From positions 3,030,501-3,094,500 of the forward strand of contig NZ_CP018866.1 in NCBI RefSeq assembly GCF_002250055.1: 64,000 bases of DNA, given 5' to 3'. Source of the DNA: Sutcliffiella cohnii. GTDB taxonomy: Bacteria > Bacillota > Bacilli > Bacillales > Bacillaceae_I. The notes below the pieces were generated by a model. That model saw only the letters and a program-made list of their open reading frames with translations. It did no database searches and was not told where the DNA came from. Position numbers and translations under genes: made by a program. Shown piece by piece: positions 47,092-55,497 of the stretch (positions are counted from its first letter, which is position 1; every line of letters starts with the position of its first letter).

Positions 47092-48732
47092 TTAATATGT
47101 TCCGTGGTCTTCGCCTAACACTGCTTCTGCAATATTTACAGCATGATCACCGATACGCTCTAAGTTACTAACAATATCAACGAATACGATACCAGCCTGT
47201 CCAGTACATACCCCTTCATTTAAACGTAATATATGTTTTTTACGTAAGCTTCTTTCCATTTTATCTATTTTTTCTTCTTTCAACATTACATCTTTAGCAA
47301 GTTCTAAATTACCAGTGTTTAAGGCTTCTACTGCTTCTTTTACAGTAGAAATTGTAAGAGTAAACATTTCATTTAAATCTTGTTCTGCATTTTCTGTTAA
47401 TGAAACTTTGTTAGAAATTTGATAATCAACCAACTCTAATATATTTTCAAAATGATCACCTATTCGTTCGATATCTCGAACTGTATCCATCAACATAGAA
47501 TGCTCTTCTGATTCGTGAGCAGATAAAGAACTAGATGATAATTGAATTAAATAATCCGTAATTTTTCTGTCTAAATTATTTATAGCATCTTCTAATTGAA
47601 AGGCTGAATCTGAATGTTTTTGAGAAGAAGAAATTAAATATGCCTTCGTTTCTTCTAAACCGACAACTGCGAAGTTACCCATACGTACTACTTCTTCTTT
47701 CGCTTGTCCTAAAGCAAGAGATGGTGATTGCTCAATAAATATTGGATCTAAATGTTTTGCTTTATATTCAAAAATACGGTCTTCCCCAGGAATTATTTTA
47801 GTTACCATTAAAACTAATAGAGCAATAAAAGGGAATTGTATGATCACGTTAGAAACGTTAAATATTCCGTGAGCAAATGCAATAGTCATCTCTGGATTCA
47901 AACCTAGGCTAGATTGAATGATTTCGATAAGTGCTCTAAACGGGCCTAAAATGATTAGAACAATAATAGTACCAATAATATTAAACAATACATGTGCTAA
48001 TGCTGCCCTTCTAGCAGCTACACTTGCACCTAATGATGCTAAAACTGCTGTAATAGTTGTCCCTATATTATCTCCAAATAATACGGGTAGAGCAGCCTTC
48101 AAATCAATAGCACCTTGACCATATAATTCCTGAAGGATACCTATTGTTGCACTTGAACTCTGCACGATAACAGTAAATATAGTACCAACTACGACACCAA
48201 GTATCGGTTGTTCGCTCATGGAAACTGTTAAATCATAAAATGCTTGTAAGCCTGCTAATGGCTTTAACCCGTCTCCCATAATTTTTAGCCCTAAGAAAAG
48301 GGCACCAAAACCGAATACTATTTGTCCTAAATATTGTAGTTTCTTCGCTTTAAAGAAGAAAAGCAGGATAGCTCCCGCTGCAATTATAGGAAGAGCATAG
48401 TCAGTAATTTTTATTCCAATAATGAAGGCCGTTACAGTAGTACCAACATTGGCACCCATAATTACCCCTACAGCTTGGCGTAATGACATAAAACCGGCAC
48501 TTACTAGACCAACTGTTAGCGCTGTAGTTCCTGAGCTTGATTGAATCAAAACTGTCACAAGAATACCTGCTAATACACCCATAAATGGGTTCGTTGTCAT
48601 ACGATCTAAGATGTCACGCAGTTTATCACCTGCTGATTTTTGTAGTCCGTCTCCCATATATTTAATACCAAAAAGGAAAATACCGAGACCACCTATAAAT
48701 TCAAATATCGTTCTCTGAACGTCGATTTCCAA
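47092..48732 (-). CDS. Na+/phosphate symporter family protein with PhoU-like tail
   Basis: About 546 residues. Two inverted Na/Pi repeats hold the QSSS signatures (VLIQSSSGTTALTVGLVSAG and VIVQSSSATIGIL) with GANVGTT and GDNIGTTITA. The C-terminal ~200 residues form a PhoU-type helical domain (DTVRDIERIGDHFENILE, SNLERIGDHAVNIAEA). It imports phosphate or acts as an efflux valve; the cytoplasmic domain is regulatory. TTG at 48732 with AAGGGG upstream is chosen; a TTG at 48741 adds three residues. Its paralogous function complements the Pst system 18 kb away. Confidence 0.88.
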   Translation of the reverse strand: MEIDVQRTIFEFIGGLGIFLFGIKYMGDGLQKSAGDKLRDILDRMTTNPFMGVLAGILVTVLIQSSSGTTALTVGLVSAGFMSLRQAVGVIMGANVGTTVTAFIIGIKITDYALPIIAAGAILLFFFKAKKLQYLGQIVFGFGALFLGLKIMGDGLKPLAGLQAFYDLTVSMSEQPILGVVVGTIFTVIVQSSSATIGILQELYGQGAIDLKAALPVLFGDNIGTTITAVLASLGASVAARRAALAHVLFNIIGTIIVLIILGPFRALIEIIQSSLGLNPEMTIAFAHGIFNVSNVIIQFPFIALLVLMVTKIIPGEDRIFEYKAKHLDPIFIEQSPSLALGQAKEEVVRMGNFAVVGLEETKAYLISSSQKHSDSAFQLEDAINNLDRKITDYLIQLSSSSLSAHESEEHSMLMDTVRDIERIGDHFENILELVDYQISNKVSLTENAEQDLNEMFTLTISTVKEAVEALNTGNLELAKDVMLKEEKIDKMERSLRKKHILRLNEGVCTGQAGIVFVDIVSNLERIGDHAVNIAEAVLGEDHGTY

Positions 48733-48971
48733 AAGTAACAACCCCTTAATCCAAATGAAATATTTTCGACATTAATCGACAGCAACCAACATAGCTTGGC
48801 CCTTCATAATTATTAACGAATAATTAATGAAATGTAAATAGAACTAGAGTAAAATTTACAATATCTTTACAAAGTAATTTACAATTAAAAATAATATAGA
48901 TTTTCGTTTACTATCAGTATCTAATCAGATAACATTAAATTGTAAAAAAAACGGTAAAAGGATGGGTAATC

Positions 48972-49772
48972 ATGAATATTTTTAAACAATTTATAAAGAG
49001 CCTATATTCTCCTAAAGAGATGGCTAACTTTTATCAACAAGGAATCGGGAAAACGATATTGTACATATTCTTCCTTGTCCTCGTAACTTCTATTCCATTT
49101 TTCATATCCATCGGAATAGCAATTAACCAATTACATTCAGCAGCAGAAACTGTTGTTAAAAGTGATTTACCAGAGTTTGTAATTGAAAATGGGGAATTTA
49201 CTGCTGATGTAGATGAGCCCCTCATTATGGACCAAGACGGTTTAGTTCTAATGCTTGATCCTAACTCTGAATTTTCACTTTCCGAAATTGAAGACTTCGG
49301 TGATGTTATTGCGTTACAACGTTATGAAGTAATTACGATCATTGATGGCACAACCGAAATATTTGATTTAGGTCAAACAGACGGATTCACTATTTCAAAA
49401 TCCGACTTAGAATCACTTTTAGATACAGTTGGTTCGTTCATACCACTTATTATCTTTTTGTTTGCAGCTATCATGTATATTCTTTTTAGTCTAGGCAAAT
49501 TTATTCAAGTTACCTTATTAGGTTTAGTTGGTCTTATTCTAAAAGGTAGCTTAAATAAACCATTTATAAAATATCGTCATACGTGGATCTTATCTGCATA
49601 CGCAGTAACAATTCCTACAGTCTTATTCGCTCTACTAGAATCTATTGGGATTTATATCCCATACACGACCATTATTAGTTTCACTGCTGCTTTCTTTATT
49701 CTTTATTTAATTGTAAAAGAGTTAAAAGAAGATGTGAAAGAGGAGCAAGAAGAAGACATTACACAGTGGTAA
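48972..49772 (+). CDS. yqgB: YqgB, DUF1189 membrane protein
   Basis: 266 residues. KSLYSPKEMANFYQQGIGKTILYI at the N-terminus is the DUF1189 hallmark. Transmembrane segments lie at about 28-48 and in three stretches after 155, with an extracellular acidic domain between them. It sits at the yqgC-yqgB-yqfZ position of B. subtilis. Function unknown. Confidence 0.85.
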   Translation: MNIFKQFIKSLYSPKEMANFYQQGIGKTILYIFFLVLVTSIPFFISIGIAINQLHSAAETVVKSDLPEFVIENGEFTADVDEPLIMDQDGLVLMLDPNSEFSLSEIEDFGDVIALQRYEVITIIDGTTEIFDLGQTDGFTISKSDLESLLDTVGSFIPLIIFLFAAIMYILFSLGKFIQVTLLGLVGLILKGSLNKPFIKYRHTWILSAYAVTIPTVLFALLESIGIYIPYTTIISFTAAFFILYLIVKELKEDVKEEQEEDITQW

Positions 49773-49780
49773 ATTTATAA

Positions 49781-49815
49781 AAAACATCAGTGAAAATTTT
49801 GCTGATGTTTTTTTG
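49781..49815 (+). terminator. Terminator of yqgB
   Basis: AAACATCAG/CTGATGTTT stem followed by TTTTTG, just after the stop. Confidence 0.85.
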
Positions 49816-49872
49816 TCATATTTTCTCCCTATGAGCATATACATTAATATGCTTGTCCAAGGAGGAAGAATG

Positions 49873-50211
49873 ATGATTCGATTATTTGTAGCACTTTTAC
49901 TTGGTATTACATTTTTCAGCATATACTATGATTTAACAGAAGGGACTATCCCTACACCTAAAGAAGATAGTATACCTGCTTCAAATATAGTTCAATTACT
50001 GGAAGATACCGATTCAATTATAGAGGAAGATTACGTAATGATTGAAGTAATGCCGGGTGATACCGTTTTAACTATAGTGGAAAGAATAACTAATGGTCCT
50101 TTACCGGTAACCGTTCCACAATTAATTCACGATTTTGAACTACTAAATGATAATGTTACACCTGAACGAATTCAAATTGGAAAAACATATAAGTTTCCTG
50201 TCTATCCATAA
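49873..50211 (+). CDS. yqfZ: YqfZ, LysM-like secreted protein
   Basis: 112 residues. One N-terminal hydrophobic signal/anchor (LFVALLLGITFFSIYY), an acidic stretch, then a LysM-like module MIEVMPGDTVLTIVERI...ELLNDNVTPERIQIGKTYKFP. GGAGG lies just ahead of tandem ATG codons; the second gives the better spacing. It precedes ispG as in B. subtilis. Likely exported and peptidoglycan-associated; in relatives it is linked to spores. Confidence 0.8.
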   Translation: MIRLFVALLLGITFFSIYYDLTEGTIPTPKEDSIPASNIVQLLEDTDSIIEEDYVMIEVMPGDTVLTIVERITNGPLPVTVPQLIHDFELLNDNVTPERIQIGKTYKFPVYP

Positions 50212-50228
50212 TTAGCATTGTTTAATAC

Positions 50229-50258
50229 TTGTCAAAATGATGTATACGTTGATACAAT
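50229..50258 (+). promoter_or_regulatory. Promoter of ispG
   Basis: TTGTCA, 18-base spacer, TACAAT, about 93 bases before the GTG start. Confidence 0.65.
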
Positions 50259-50350
50259 ATTTTGGTAGGCACAATGGAAAAATAATATTCAACCATTAAG
50301 TTGAGTAGTTAAGTCCTTCAAAAGGATTAACGTTAAAGGAGCGATTACTC

Positions 50351-51457
50351 GTGAAAGAATTAATACATCGTACGAAAACTCGCCCAGTTAAGGTTGGTAA
50401 CTTAACAATTGGGGGAAGTAACGAATTATTTATACAAAGTATGGCCACTACAAAAACACATGATGTTGAAGCAACCGTTGCTGAAATTCTTCGTCTAGAA
50501 GAAGCAGGTTGCCAAGTTGTTCGAGTTGCAGTTCCTGACGAAAGAGCTGCAAATGCAATTCCAGAAATTAAAAAAAGAATAAACATACCGTTGGTCGCTG
50601 ATATTCACTTTGATTATAAACTTGCTTTAAAAGCAATTGAAGGTGGAATTGATAAAATCCGAATAAACCCAGGTAATATTGGTCGCCGTGAAAAAGTTGA
50701 AGCGGTAGTAAATGCTGCTAAAGCAAAAGGAATTCCAATACGTATTGGTGTAAATGCTGGTTCATTAGAAAAAAGAATTCTTGAAAAATACGGTTATCCT
50801 ACTGCTGATGGAATGGTGGAAAGTGCTCTACATCACATTAAAATCTTAGAGGACTTAGACTTCCACGATATTATCGTTTCCATGAAAGCTTCTGATGTAA
50901 ACTTAGCAATTGAAGCTTATGAAAAAGCAGCACAAGCTTTTGATTATCCTCTACATTTAGGTATTACAGAATCAGGTACATTGTTTGCTGGGACTGTTAA
51001 AAGTGCAGCTGGCCTAGGTGCTATCCTTAGTAAAGGAATCGGTAACACATTAAGAATATCTTTAAGCGCGGATCCTGTAGAAGAAATAAAAGTGGCAAGA
51101 GAGCTATTAAAATCCTTTGGTCTTGCTTCCAATATGGCAACATTAATTTCTTGCCCGACGTGCGGACGTATTGAAATCGACTTAATTAGTATTGCAAATG
51201 AAGTCGAAGAATACATCTCAACGATAAAAGCTCCAATTAAAGTTGCTGTATTAGGTTGTGCAGTTAACGGACCTGGTGAAGCACGAGAAGCTGATATTGG
51301 AATTGCAGGGGCTCGTGGTGAAGGTCTACTATTCCGTAAAGGAGAAATTGTCCGTAAAGTACCAGAAGAGACAATGGTAGAGGAACTAAAAAAAGAAGTA
51401 GATAAAATTGCCGAAGAATATTATGCAAAACAAGAGGCAGAAAAAGCTAATGCTTAA
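50351..51457 (+). CDS. ispG: 4-hydroxy-3-methylbut-2-enyl diphosphate synthase (MEP pathway)
   Basis: Cytoplasmic [4Fe-4S] enzyme converting methylerythritol cyclodiphosphate to HMBPP, the penultimate step of isoprenoid synthesis. 368 residues with an N-terminal TIM barrel ([41 protein letters not shown]) and a C-terminal cluster domain with CPTCGR and CAVNGPGEA supplying three cysteines. GTG start with AAAGGAG upstream. ispH, encoding the next enzyme, lies 9 kb away. Confidence 0.96.
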   Translation: MKELIHRTKTRPVKVGNLTIGGSNELFIQSMATTKTHDVEATVAEILRLEEAGCQVVRVAVPDERAANAIPEIKKRINIPLVADIHFDYKLALKAIEGGIDKIRINPGNIGRREKVEAVVNAAKAKGIPIRIGVNAGSLEKRILEKYGYPTADGMVESALHHIKILEDLDFHDIIVSMKASDVNLAIEAYEKAAQAFDYPLHLGITESGTLFAGTVKSAAGLGAILSKGIGNTLRISLSADPVEEIKVARELLKSFGLASNMATLISCPTCGRIEIDLISIANEVEEYISTIKAPIKVAVLGCAVNGPGEAREADIGIAGARGEGLLFRKGEIVRKVPEETMVEELKKEVDKIAEEYYAKQEAEKANA

Positions 51458-51476
51458 AAATAGTTCAAACACATAA

Positions 51477-51517
51477 AGAAGAGATTGACGCAATTGTCAA
51501 TCTCTTCTCTTTTTTTC
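51477..51517. terminator. Bidirectional terminator between ispG and yqfX
   Basis: AGAAGAGATTGAC/GTCAATCTCTTCT stem followed by TTTTTTT on the plus strand. Confidence 0.85.
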
Positions 51518-51525
51518 CCATCATA

Positions 51526-51933
51526 CTAAAAGAGTGGCAATATGAAGATACCTACAATAATGGAAATAGCACCAATACCGATTGCCCATGCCCCTAATCC
51601 TGTTGCTCCGCGCTTGCGGGCAATAAAGCCGATGATAATCCCAGCAGCACCTAGGATAATCGGTAAGATGAACAGTGATAGAATAGCTAATGCTAAACCT
51701 AAATAGCCAAGCCCTCTACCAGACATCCCCATTACATCTTCTCTTTCTTCTTCAAAAATTGATTCTCGTTCTCTTTCACGTTCTAATGAAACACTTGGAG
51801 GAACCGCAACTTCTGCGGCAGTTTCTTCCATATGTTCCCTTTCAACGTTTGCCCTCGAAATATGGGGCTCTTCATAAGCAAACCTATCTTCAGTTGGCTC
51901 ATTTTTTTCAATCTTATCGTATTCGTTTGCCAT
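51526..51933 (-). CDS. yqfX: YqfX membrane protein
   Basis: 135 residues. The charged N-terminal ~75 residues (Glu/Arg-rich, VSLERERERESIFEEER) are followed by two hydrophobic helices with the glycine-rich turn GFIARKRGATGLGAWAIGIG typical of DUF4190-like membrane pairs. GAGGG precedes the ATG at 51933. Location matches B. subtilis yqfX. Function unknown. Confidence 0.8.
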   Translation of the reverse strand: MANEYDKIEKNEPTEDRFAYEEPHISRANVEREHMEETAAEVAVPPSVSLERERERESIFEEEREDVMGMSGRGLGYLGLALAILSLFILPIILGAAGIIIGFIARKRGATGLGAWAIGIGAISIIVGIFILPLF

Positions 51934-52096
51934 GCTTATCCCTCGCTTTCGTAAGGTTAGAAGCATTTATTAGTATGGACCTATTTTTAAAAATCATTGA
52001 TGTTAATGTTTTCTACTTATGTTAAAATGAGAAATTGTACAATATATTGTCAAGATTATATGGTATAGATAGCATTATAAAACGGGGGTTGTTCTT

Positions 52097-52663
52097 ATGA
52101 GATATCGCTTAGGCATAGATATAGATGGTACATTAACTAGTCCTTCTTCATTTGTTCCATACATTAATGAATCATTTAAAATGAATATTACGTTAGAAGA
52201 CATTAAGCAGTATGAATTAAGTCCCTTAATCGGGATTACAGACGAGCAGTTTTGGGCATGGATGGACGAGATGGAGCCAACTATTTATGAAAACGCACCT
52301 CTAGCTACTGGAGCAAAAGAAATTGTTACTCAATGGAAAAATAACTATGACTTATACTTTATTAGCGCTAGAAGAAACCATTTATTTGAAGTAACAAACA
52401 ATTGGTTTAAAAAGCAAGCAATTGATTTTGATCATTTAGAACTTATCGGAACACATAATAAAATTGAAGCGATTAAGAAACATGAACTACATATTTTTCT
52501 TGAAGATAAACACGATAACGCTTGTGATATTAGCGAAGCGTGTAATATCCCTGTTCTCCTATTTGATACGCCATATAACCGTGATCCTATTCCAGAGCAC
52601 GTTTATCGTGTACAAAACTGGCTCGAAGCAAATCAATTTATAAAAAGGTTGTTACACGACTAA
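52097..52663 (+). CDS. yqfW: YqfW, HAD-type 5'(3')-nucleotidase-like protein
   Basis: 188-residue HAD-superfamily protein of the NT5C/YqfW group. Catalytic motif I IDIDGTLTSP (Asp nucleophile and acid-base Asp), motif II YFISARR, and motif III FLEDKHDNA with the metal-binding Asp. Predicted to dephosphorylate nucleotides. GGGGG lies nine bases before the ATG. Confidence 0.88.
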   Translation: MRYRLGIDIDGTLTSPSSFVPYINESFKMNITLEDIKQYELSPLIGITDEQFWAWMDEMEPTIYENAPLATGAKEIVTQWKNNYDLYFISARRNHLFEVTNNWFKKQAIDFDHLELIGTHNKIEAIKKHELHIFLEDKHDNACDISEACNIPVLLFDTPYNRDPIPEHVYRVQNWLEANQFIKRLLHD

Positions 52664-52734
52664 AATATTTTTCGACTTTTTTTGCAACATTATGTTAATA
52701 AATAGTTTCCTTAACCGATATTATATATAAAATG

Positions 52735-52845
52735 AGCTGTACGAAAAGGCAAAATCGTTGAAAAGCGATGACGCAAAGCTAAGGGGCTAACGTTTTAAAC
52801 TAACTACGCTCGCCAGCTACCGATACATCTTCTCCGTAGAGCTTA
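52735..52845 (+). promoter_or_regulatory. GEMM riboswitch, c-di-GMP-I type (probable)
   Basis: AAAAGGCAAA followed by TCGTT-GAAA-AGCGA (a stem closed by a GNRA tetraloop), then the invariant TGACGCAAAGC, CTAA, a second small hairpin GCTcgccAGC and a terminal ACCGA. Together these are the GEMM/c-di-GMP-I consensus. An outer stem AGCTgTACG/CGTAgAGCT closes the element. It ends 20 bases before the start codon of a 40-codon gene whose GGGGGAAC site could be masked, so translational control is likely. Related GEMM variants bind cGAMP, so ligand is inferred. Confidence 0.78.
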
Positions 52846-52864
52846 AAAACTGGGGGAACTTATT

Positions 52865-52987
52865 TTGCATAATGAAGAATCATGGCTAACACCTGCTCGA
52901 AAAGAAAAGTTACTAAATGCTACTTTAATTTTGATTGCTGTCGTTATCGGAGCAGGAATAACTTACTTAGTGAACAATTTCCTATAA
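52865..52987 (+). CDS. 40-residue single-span membrane protein under a GEMM riboswitch
   Basis: TTG start with GGGGG about seven bases upstream; reads MHNEESWLTPARKEKLLNA, then one strong transmembrane segment (TLILIAVVIGAGITYLV) and NNFL. A perfect terminator follows the stop codon directly. No family recognised. The riboswitch, ribosome binding site and terminator make a tidy monocistronic unit. Confidence 0.72.
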   Translation: MHNEESWLTPARKEKLLNATLILIAVVIGAGITYLVNNFL

Positions 52988-53022
52988 AAATGACTGGAGT
53001 TAAAGAACTCCAGTCATTTTTC
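52988..53022. terminator. Terminator shared by two convergent small genes
   Basis: ATGACTGGAGTT/AACTCCAGTCAT stem followed by TTTTTCTTT. The stop codon of the opposite small gene lies in the stem. Confidence 0.85.
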
Positions 53023-53169
53023 TTTATTATTATTCATTGCACGTTGTAATTGTTGCTTCATAATATTTACTAATTCTGTTGATGTTATATGCTCGGTATC
53101 ACCAATAAATTTAGCATTATTTAATATTTTCAATAAGTCTTCACTGTCTAAAAGACGTGCTTCTTTCAT
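53014..53169 (-). CDS. Small helical protein, unknown function
   Basis: 51 codons (MKEARLLDSEDLLKILNNAK...), soluble, helical and charged, ending NNNKEK. AAGGGTG seven bases before the ATG. It lies between zur and the GEMM-controlled gene on the opposite strand. Not recognised; the clear start site and the convergent terminator argue for a real gene. Confidence 0.6.
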   Translation of the reverse strand: MKEARLLDSEDLLKILNNAKFIGDTEHITSTELVNIMKQQLQRAMNNNKEK

Positions 53170-53281
53170 CTGTAAACACCCTTGTTCTCATTTTATACAA
53201 CATTCGTAATGGAAAGGTAAACTTTGAGGGCTTAAATTAATACTATATTATGTAATGAACGGAATTTGGTTATTACATAAT

Positions 53282-53313
53282 AAAAAAACAAGCTAGTACC
53301 CCTACTAGCTTTG
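53282..53313 (-). terminator. Terminator of the znu-zur operon
   Basis: AAGCTAGTA/TACTAGCTT stem followed by GTTTTTTTATT on the minus strand. The zur stop codon TAG is part of the stem. Confidence 0.85.
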
Positions 53314-53721
53314 TTTACATAACGGACATTTTCCATATATTTCGAATTTGTGACCTGTCACATCATATTCTTTTAAGTTTTCTGTTAACACCGTCATTGG
53401 ACAGGTTACAATTTCTTTCGTACCGCCACAATCTAGACATATAAAATGATGATGGTGGCTCGTAGTACTACATTTAAATCGGAAATTTTTTTCACCCGAC
53501 AACTCTGTACTTTCTAAAATACCTAAGTCTACGAATAAGGCTAAATTTCGATATATCGTGTCAAAGCTTAATCCAGGATAATCATCTTTCATGGAGTCTA
53601 GAACATCTTTCGCCGTTAAATATCGGTTAGAAGTTGCAAATATTTCTAACATATCTTGCCGTTTGCCTGTAAATTTGTATCCTTGCTCTTTCATTATTTC
53701 TAATGCTTGTGAAACATTCAT
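53305..53721 (-). CDS. zur: Zinc uptake regulator, Fur family
   Basis: 138-residue dimeric repressor. Winged helix with [11 protein letters not shown] and the recognition region [22 protein letters not shown]. Regulatory site residues are in the H-rich [14 protein letters not shown] segment. The structural zinc cysteines are CLDCGG and CPLC. Represses zinc-uptake genes when zinc is plentiful. ATG at 53721 overlaps the znuB stop (TAATG) with GAGAGGG upstream. Zur rather than Fur/PerR is supported by the B. subtilis locus (yqfV), the znuCB partners and the Zur box in front of the operon. Confidence 0.92.
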   Translation of the reverse strand: MNVSQALEIMKEQGYKFTGKRQDMLEIFATSNRYLTAKDVLDSMKDDYPGLSFDTIYRNLALFVDLGILESTELSGEKNFRFKCSTTSHHHHFICLDCGGTKEIVTCPMTVLTENLKEYDVTGHKFEIYGKCPLCKQS

Positions 53722-54557
53722 TACGTCCCTCTCCTCATTTTTTTCCATACTATTGTACTAATTAAGATAAGAACTGAAATAATTACAATGGTACCACCAG
53801 GTGCTAAATCAAAATAAAAAGAAGTTATAAGTCCGCCAATAACCGCGATTTCTCCGAATAGAATGGAGAGAAAAATAGTTTGTTTAAACCCTTTTGCAAT
53901 CCGCATACTTGAGGCAACGGGTAGCGTCATTAAGGAAGAAACAAGTAAAATACCAACCACTCGCATCGATACGGCAATGACTAAAGCCACCATAACGATG
54001 AAAATCAAATGAAATATTTTCGAATTTACTCCCGATACACGAGCATGTTCTTCATCAAACGAGAGAACGAATAGTTCTTTATAAAACAGGAATATAGTAA
54101 TTAAAATAGCAATTGCTATATAAAAAATAACCCAAAAATCAGTTCTAGAGACAGCACTAACACTACCGAACAAGTAGTTAAATAAATCTGTGTTAAAACC
54201 GTCAGCTAATGAAATAAAAATAGCACCTAAACCGATTCCAGCAGAAAGAATAATTGGTATCGCTAGTTCTTGGTAATGTTTATACACACTTCGAAGCTTT
54301 TCAATAAATAGTGCACCTGTAACCGAGAAAGCCATTCCGAAATATAATGGGCTCATACCTATAAAAAGTCCAAGCTTTTTCTCTACTAATAAACTTGCTG
54401 CAATACCCGCTAATGTTACGTGGCTAAGTGCATCAGCAATTAAGCTTAATCGCCTAACAACTACGAATACCCCTAACAGGGGAGCGAGTATCCCAATTAA
54501 TACCCCTGTGTAAACAGCATTTCGTAAAAATTCAAATTGCATAAAAGCAGAAATCAT
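53721..54557 (-). CDS. znuB: Zinc ABC transporter permease
   Basis: 278-residue ABC-3 permease with eight or nine membrane segments. Typical are [32 protein letters not shown] at the start and [25 protein letters not shown] near the end. It starts on the last base of the znuC stop codon. No ZnuA binding-protein gene lies next to it. Confidence 0.92.
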   Translation of the reverse strand: MISAFMQFEFLRNAVYTGVLIGILAPLLGVFVVVRRLSLIADALSHVTLAGIAASLLVEKKLGLFIGMSPLYFGMAFSVTGALFIEKLRSVYKHYQELAIPIILSAGIGLGAIFISLADGFNTDLFNYLFGSVSAVSRTDFWVIFYIAIAILITIFLFYKELFVLSFDEEHARVSGVNSKIFHLIFIVMVALVIAVSMRVVGILLVSSLMTLPVASSMRIAKGFKQTIFLSILFGEIAVIGGLITSFYFDLAPGGTIVIISVLILISTIVWKKMRRGT

Positions 54558-55345
54558 TAGTGGTGACCTCCATCGTGATGGTGATGGTGATGGTCATGAT
54601 TTAACAAATGAACTTCATGCCCGTAAAACTGTGAAAAATCTTTCGTTTTCAATTCGTCAAATTCACTCGCCTCTCCATGGAAATGTATATGTTTATTTAA
54701 GCAAGCAACATGAGTTACCTTATCTGTTACCGTTCCAACATCATGTGTTACTAAAATTAAAGTTATATTTAAATCTTTATTTAAATGTTCCAACATAGAA
54801 TAAAATGTTTGTACGTTTTTTGCATCAACACCAACAGTAGGTTCGTCTAATATTAACAATTCTGGTTCACTAACGAGCGCTCTTGCAATAAAAATACGTT
54901 GTTGCTGACCGCCTGATAATTCTCCTATGTTTCTATCTTTAAACTCTTCCATTCCGACAGCTTTGATTGCATCCATTACTTTCTGCTTATGCTCTTTTTG
55001 GAAAAATCTCAATAACCCAACTTTCGAGACTAAGCCCGTTGAAACTATTTCAAAAACTGTTGCAGGGAAACCAGAGTTAAAACTATTCGCTTTTTGTGAA
55101 ACGAAGCCAACCTTACTCCATTCTTTAAATTTACGTACATCTTTACCGAAAATCTCAATGTTTCCTTGTCTAGGTTTTAATATATTTAGGATGCATTTTA
55201 GCAATGTTGATTTTCCTGAACCATTCGGGCCAACAAGCGCTAAAAACGCTCCCTTTGGTATTTTTAAATTAATGTCCTCTAGTACCGGTTGGTGGTCATA
55301 TATAAATGAAACGTTTTGTACTTCTAATATTGTTTCTTTGCTCAC
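54557..55345 (-). CDS. znuC: Zinc ABC transporter ATPase with His-rich tail
   Basis: 262 residues: Walker A GPNGSGKST, signature LSGGQQQR, Walker B LLILDEPTVGVD and the switch His in LVTHDVG. The C-terminus LLNHDHHHHHHDGGHH is a metal-binding tail, suiting zinc as cargo. GTG start with AAGGTGTGA upstream; Zur box 20 bases before that. Confidence 0.92.
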   Translation of the reverse strand: MSKETILEVQNVSFIYDHQPVLEDINLKIPKGAFLALVGPNGSGKSTLLKCILNILKPRQGNIEIFGKDVRKFKEWSKVGFVSQKANSFNSGFPATVFEIVSTGLVSKVGLLRFFQKEHKQKVMDAIKAVGMEEFKDRNIGELSGGQQQRIFIARALVSEPELLILDEPTVGVDAKNVQTFYSMLEHLNKDLNITLILVTHDVGTVTDKVTHVACLNKHIHFHGEASEFDELKTKDFSQFYGHEVHLLNHDHHHHHHDGGHH

Positions 55346-55364
55346 TTTTTCTCACACCTTATAT

Positions 55365-55385
55365 AGATAAGAATCATTACGATTT
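55365..55385 (-). promoter_or_regulatory. Zur box of the znuCB-zur operon
   Basis: Minus strand AAATCGTAATGATTCTTATCT. The left half is a perfect match and the right half a partial match to the Bacillus Zur palindrome AAATCGTAATnATTACGATTT. Confidence 0.85.
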
Positions 55386-55469
55386 CTAACAATAGTTTAG
55401 TATACATGACAGATCTGTTTATGTAAATAAATAAAGCGTGTGAAAATATAAATCATTCGAGTAAAAGAA

Positions 55470-55497
55470 AAAGAAGCCTCCTTTATATAGACTTCTT
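55470..55497 (-). terminator. Terminator of the histidine kinase gene
   Basis: AGAAG/CTTCT hairpin with a weak lower stem followed by TTTTCTTTT on the minus strand, at the stop codon. Confidence 0.5.
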
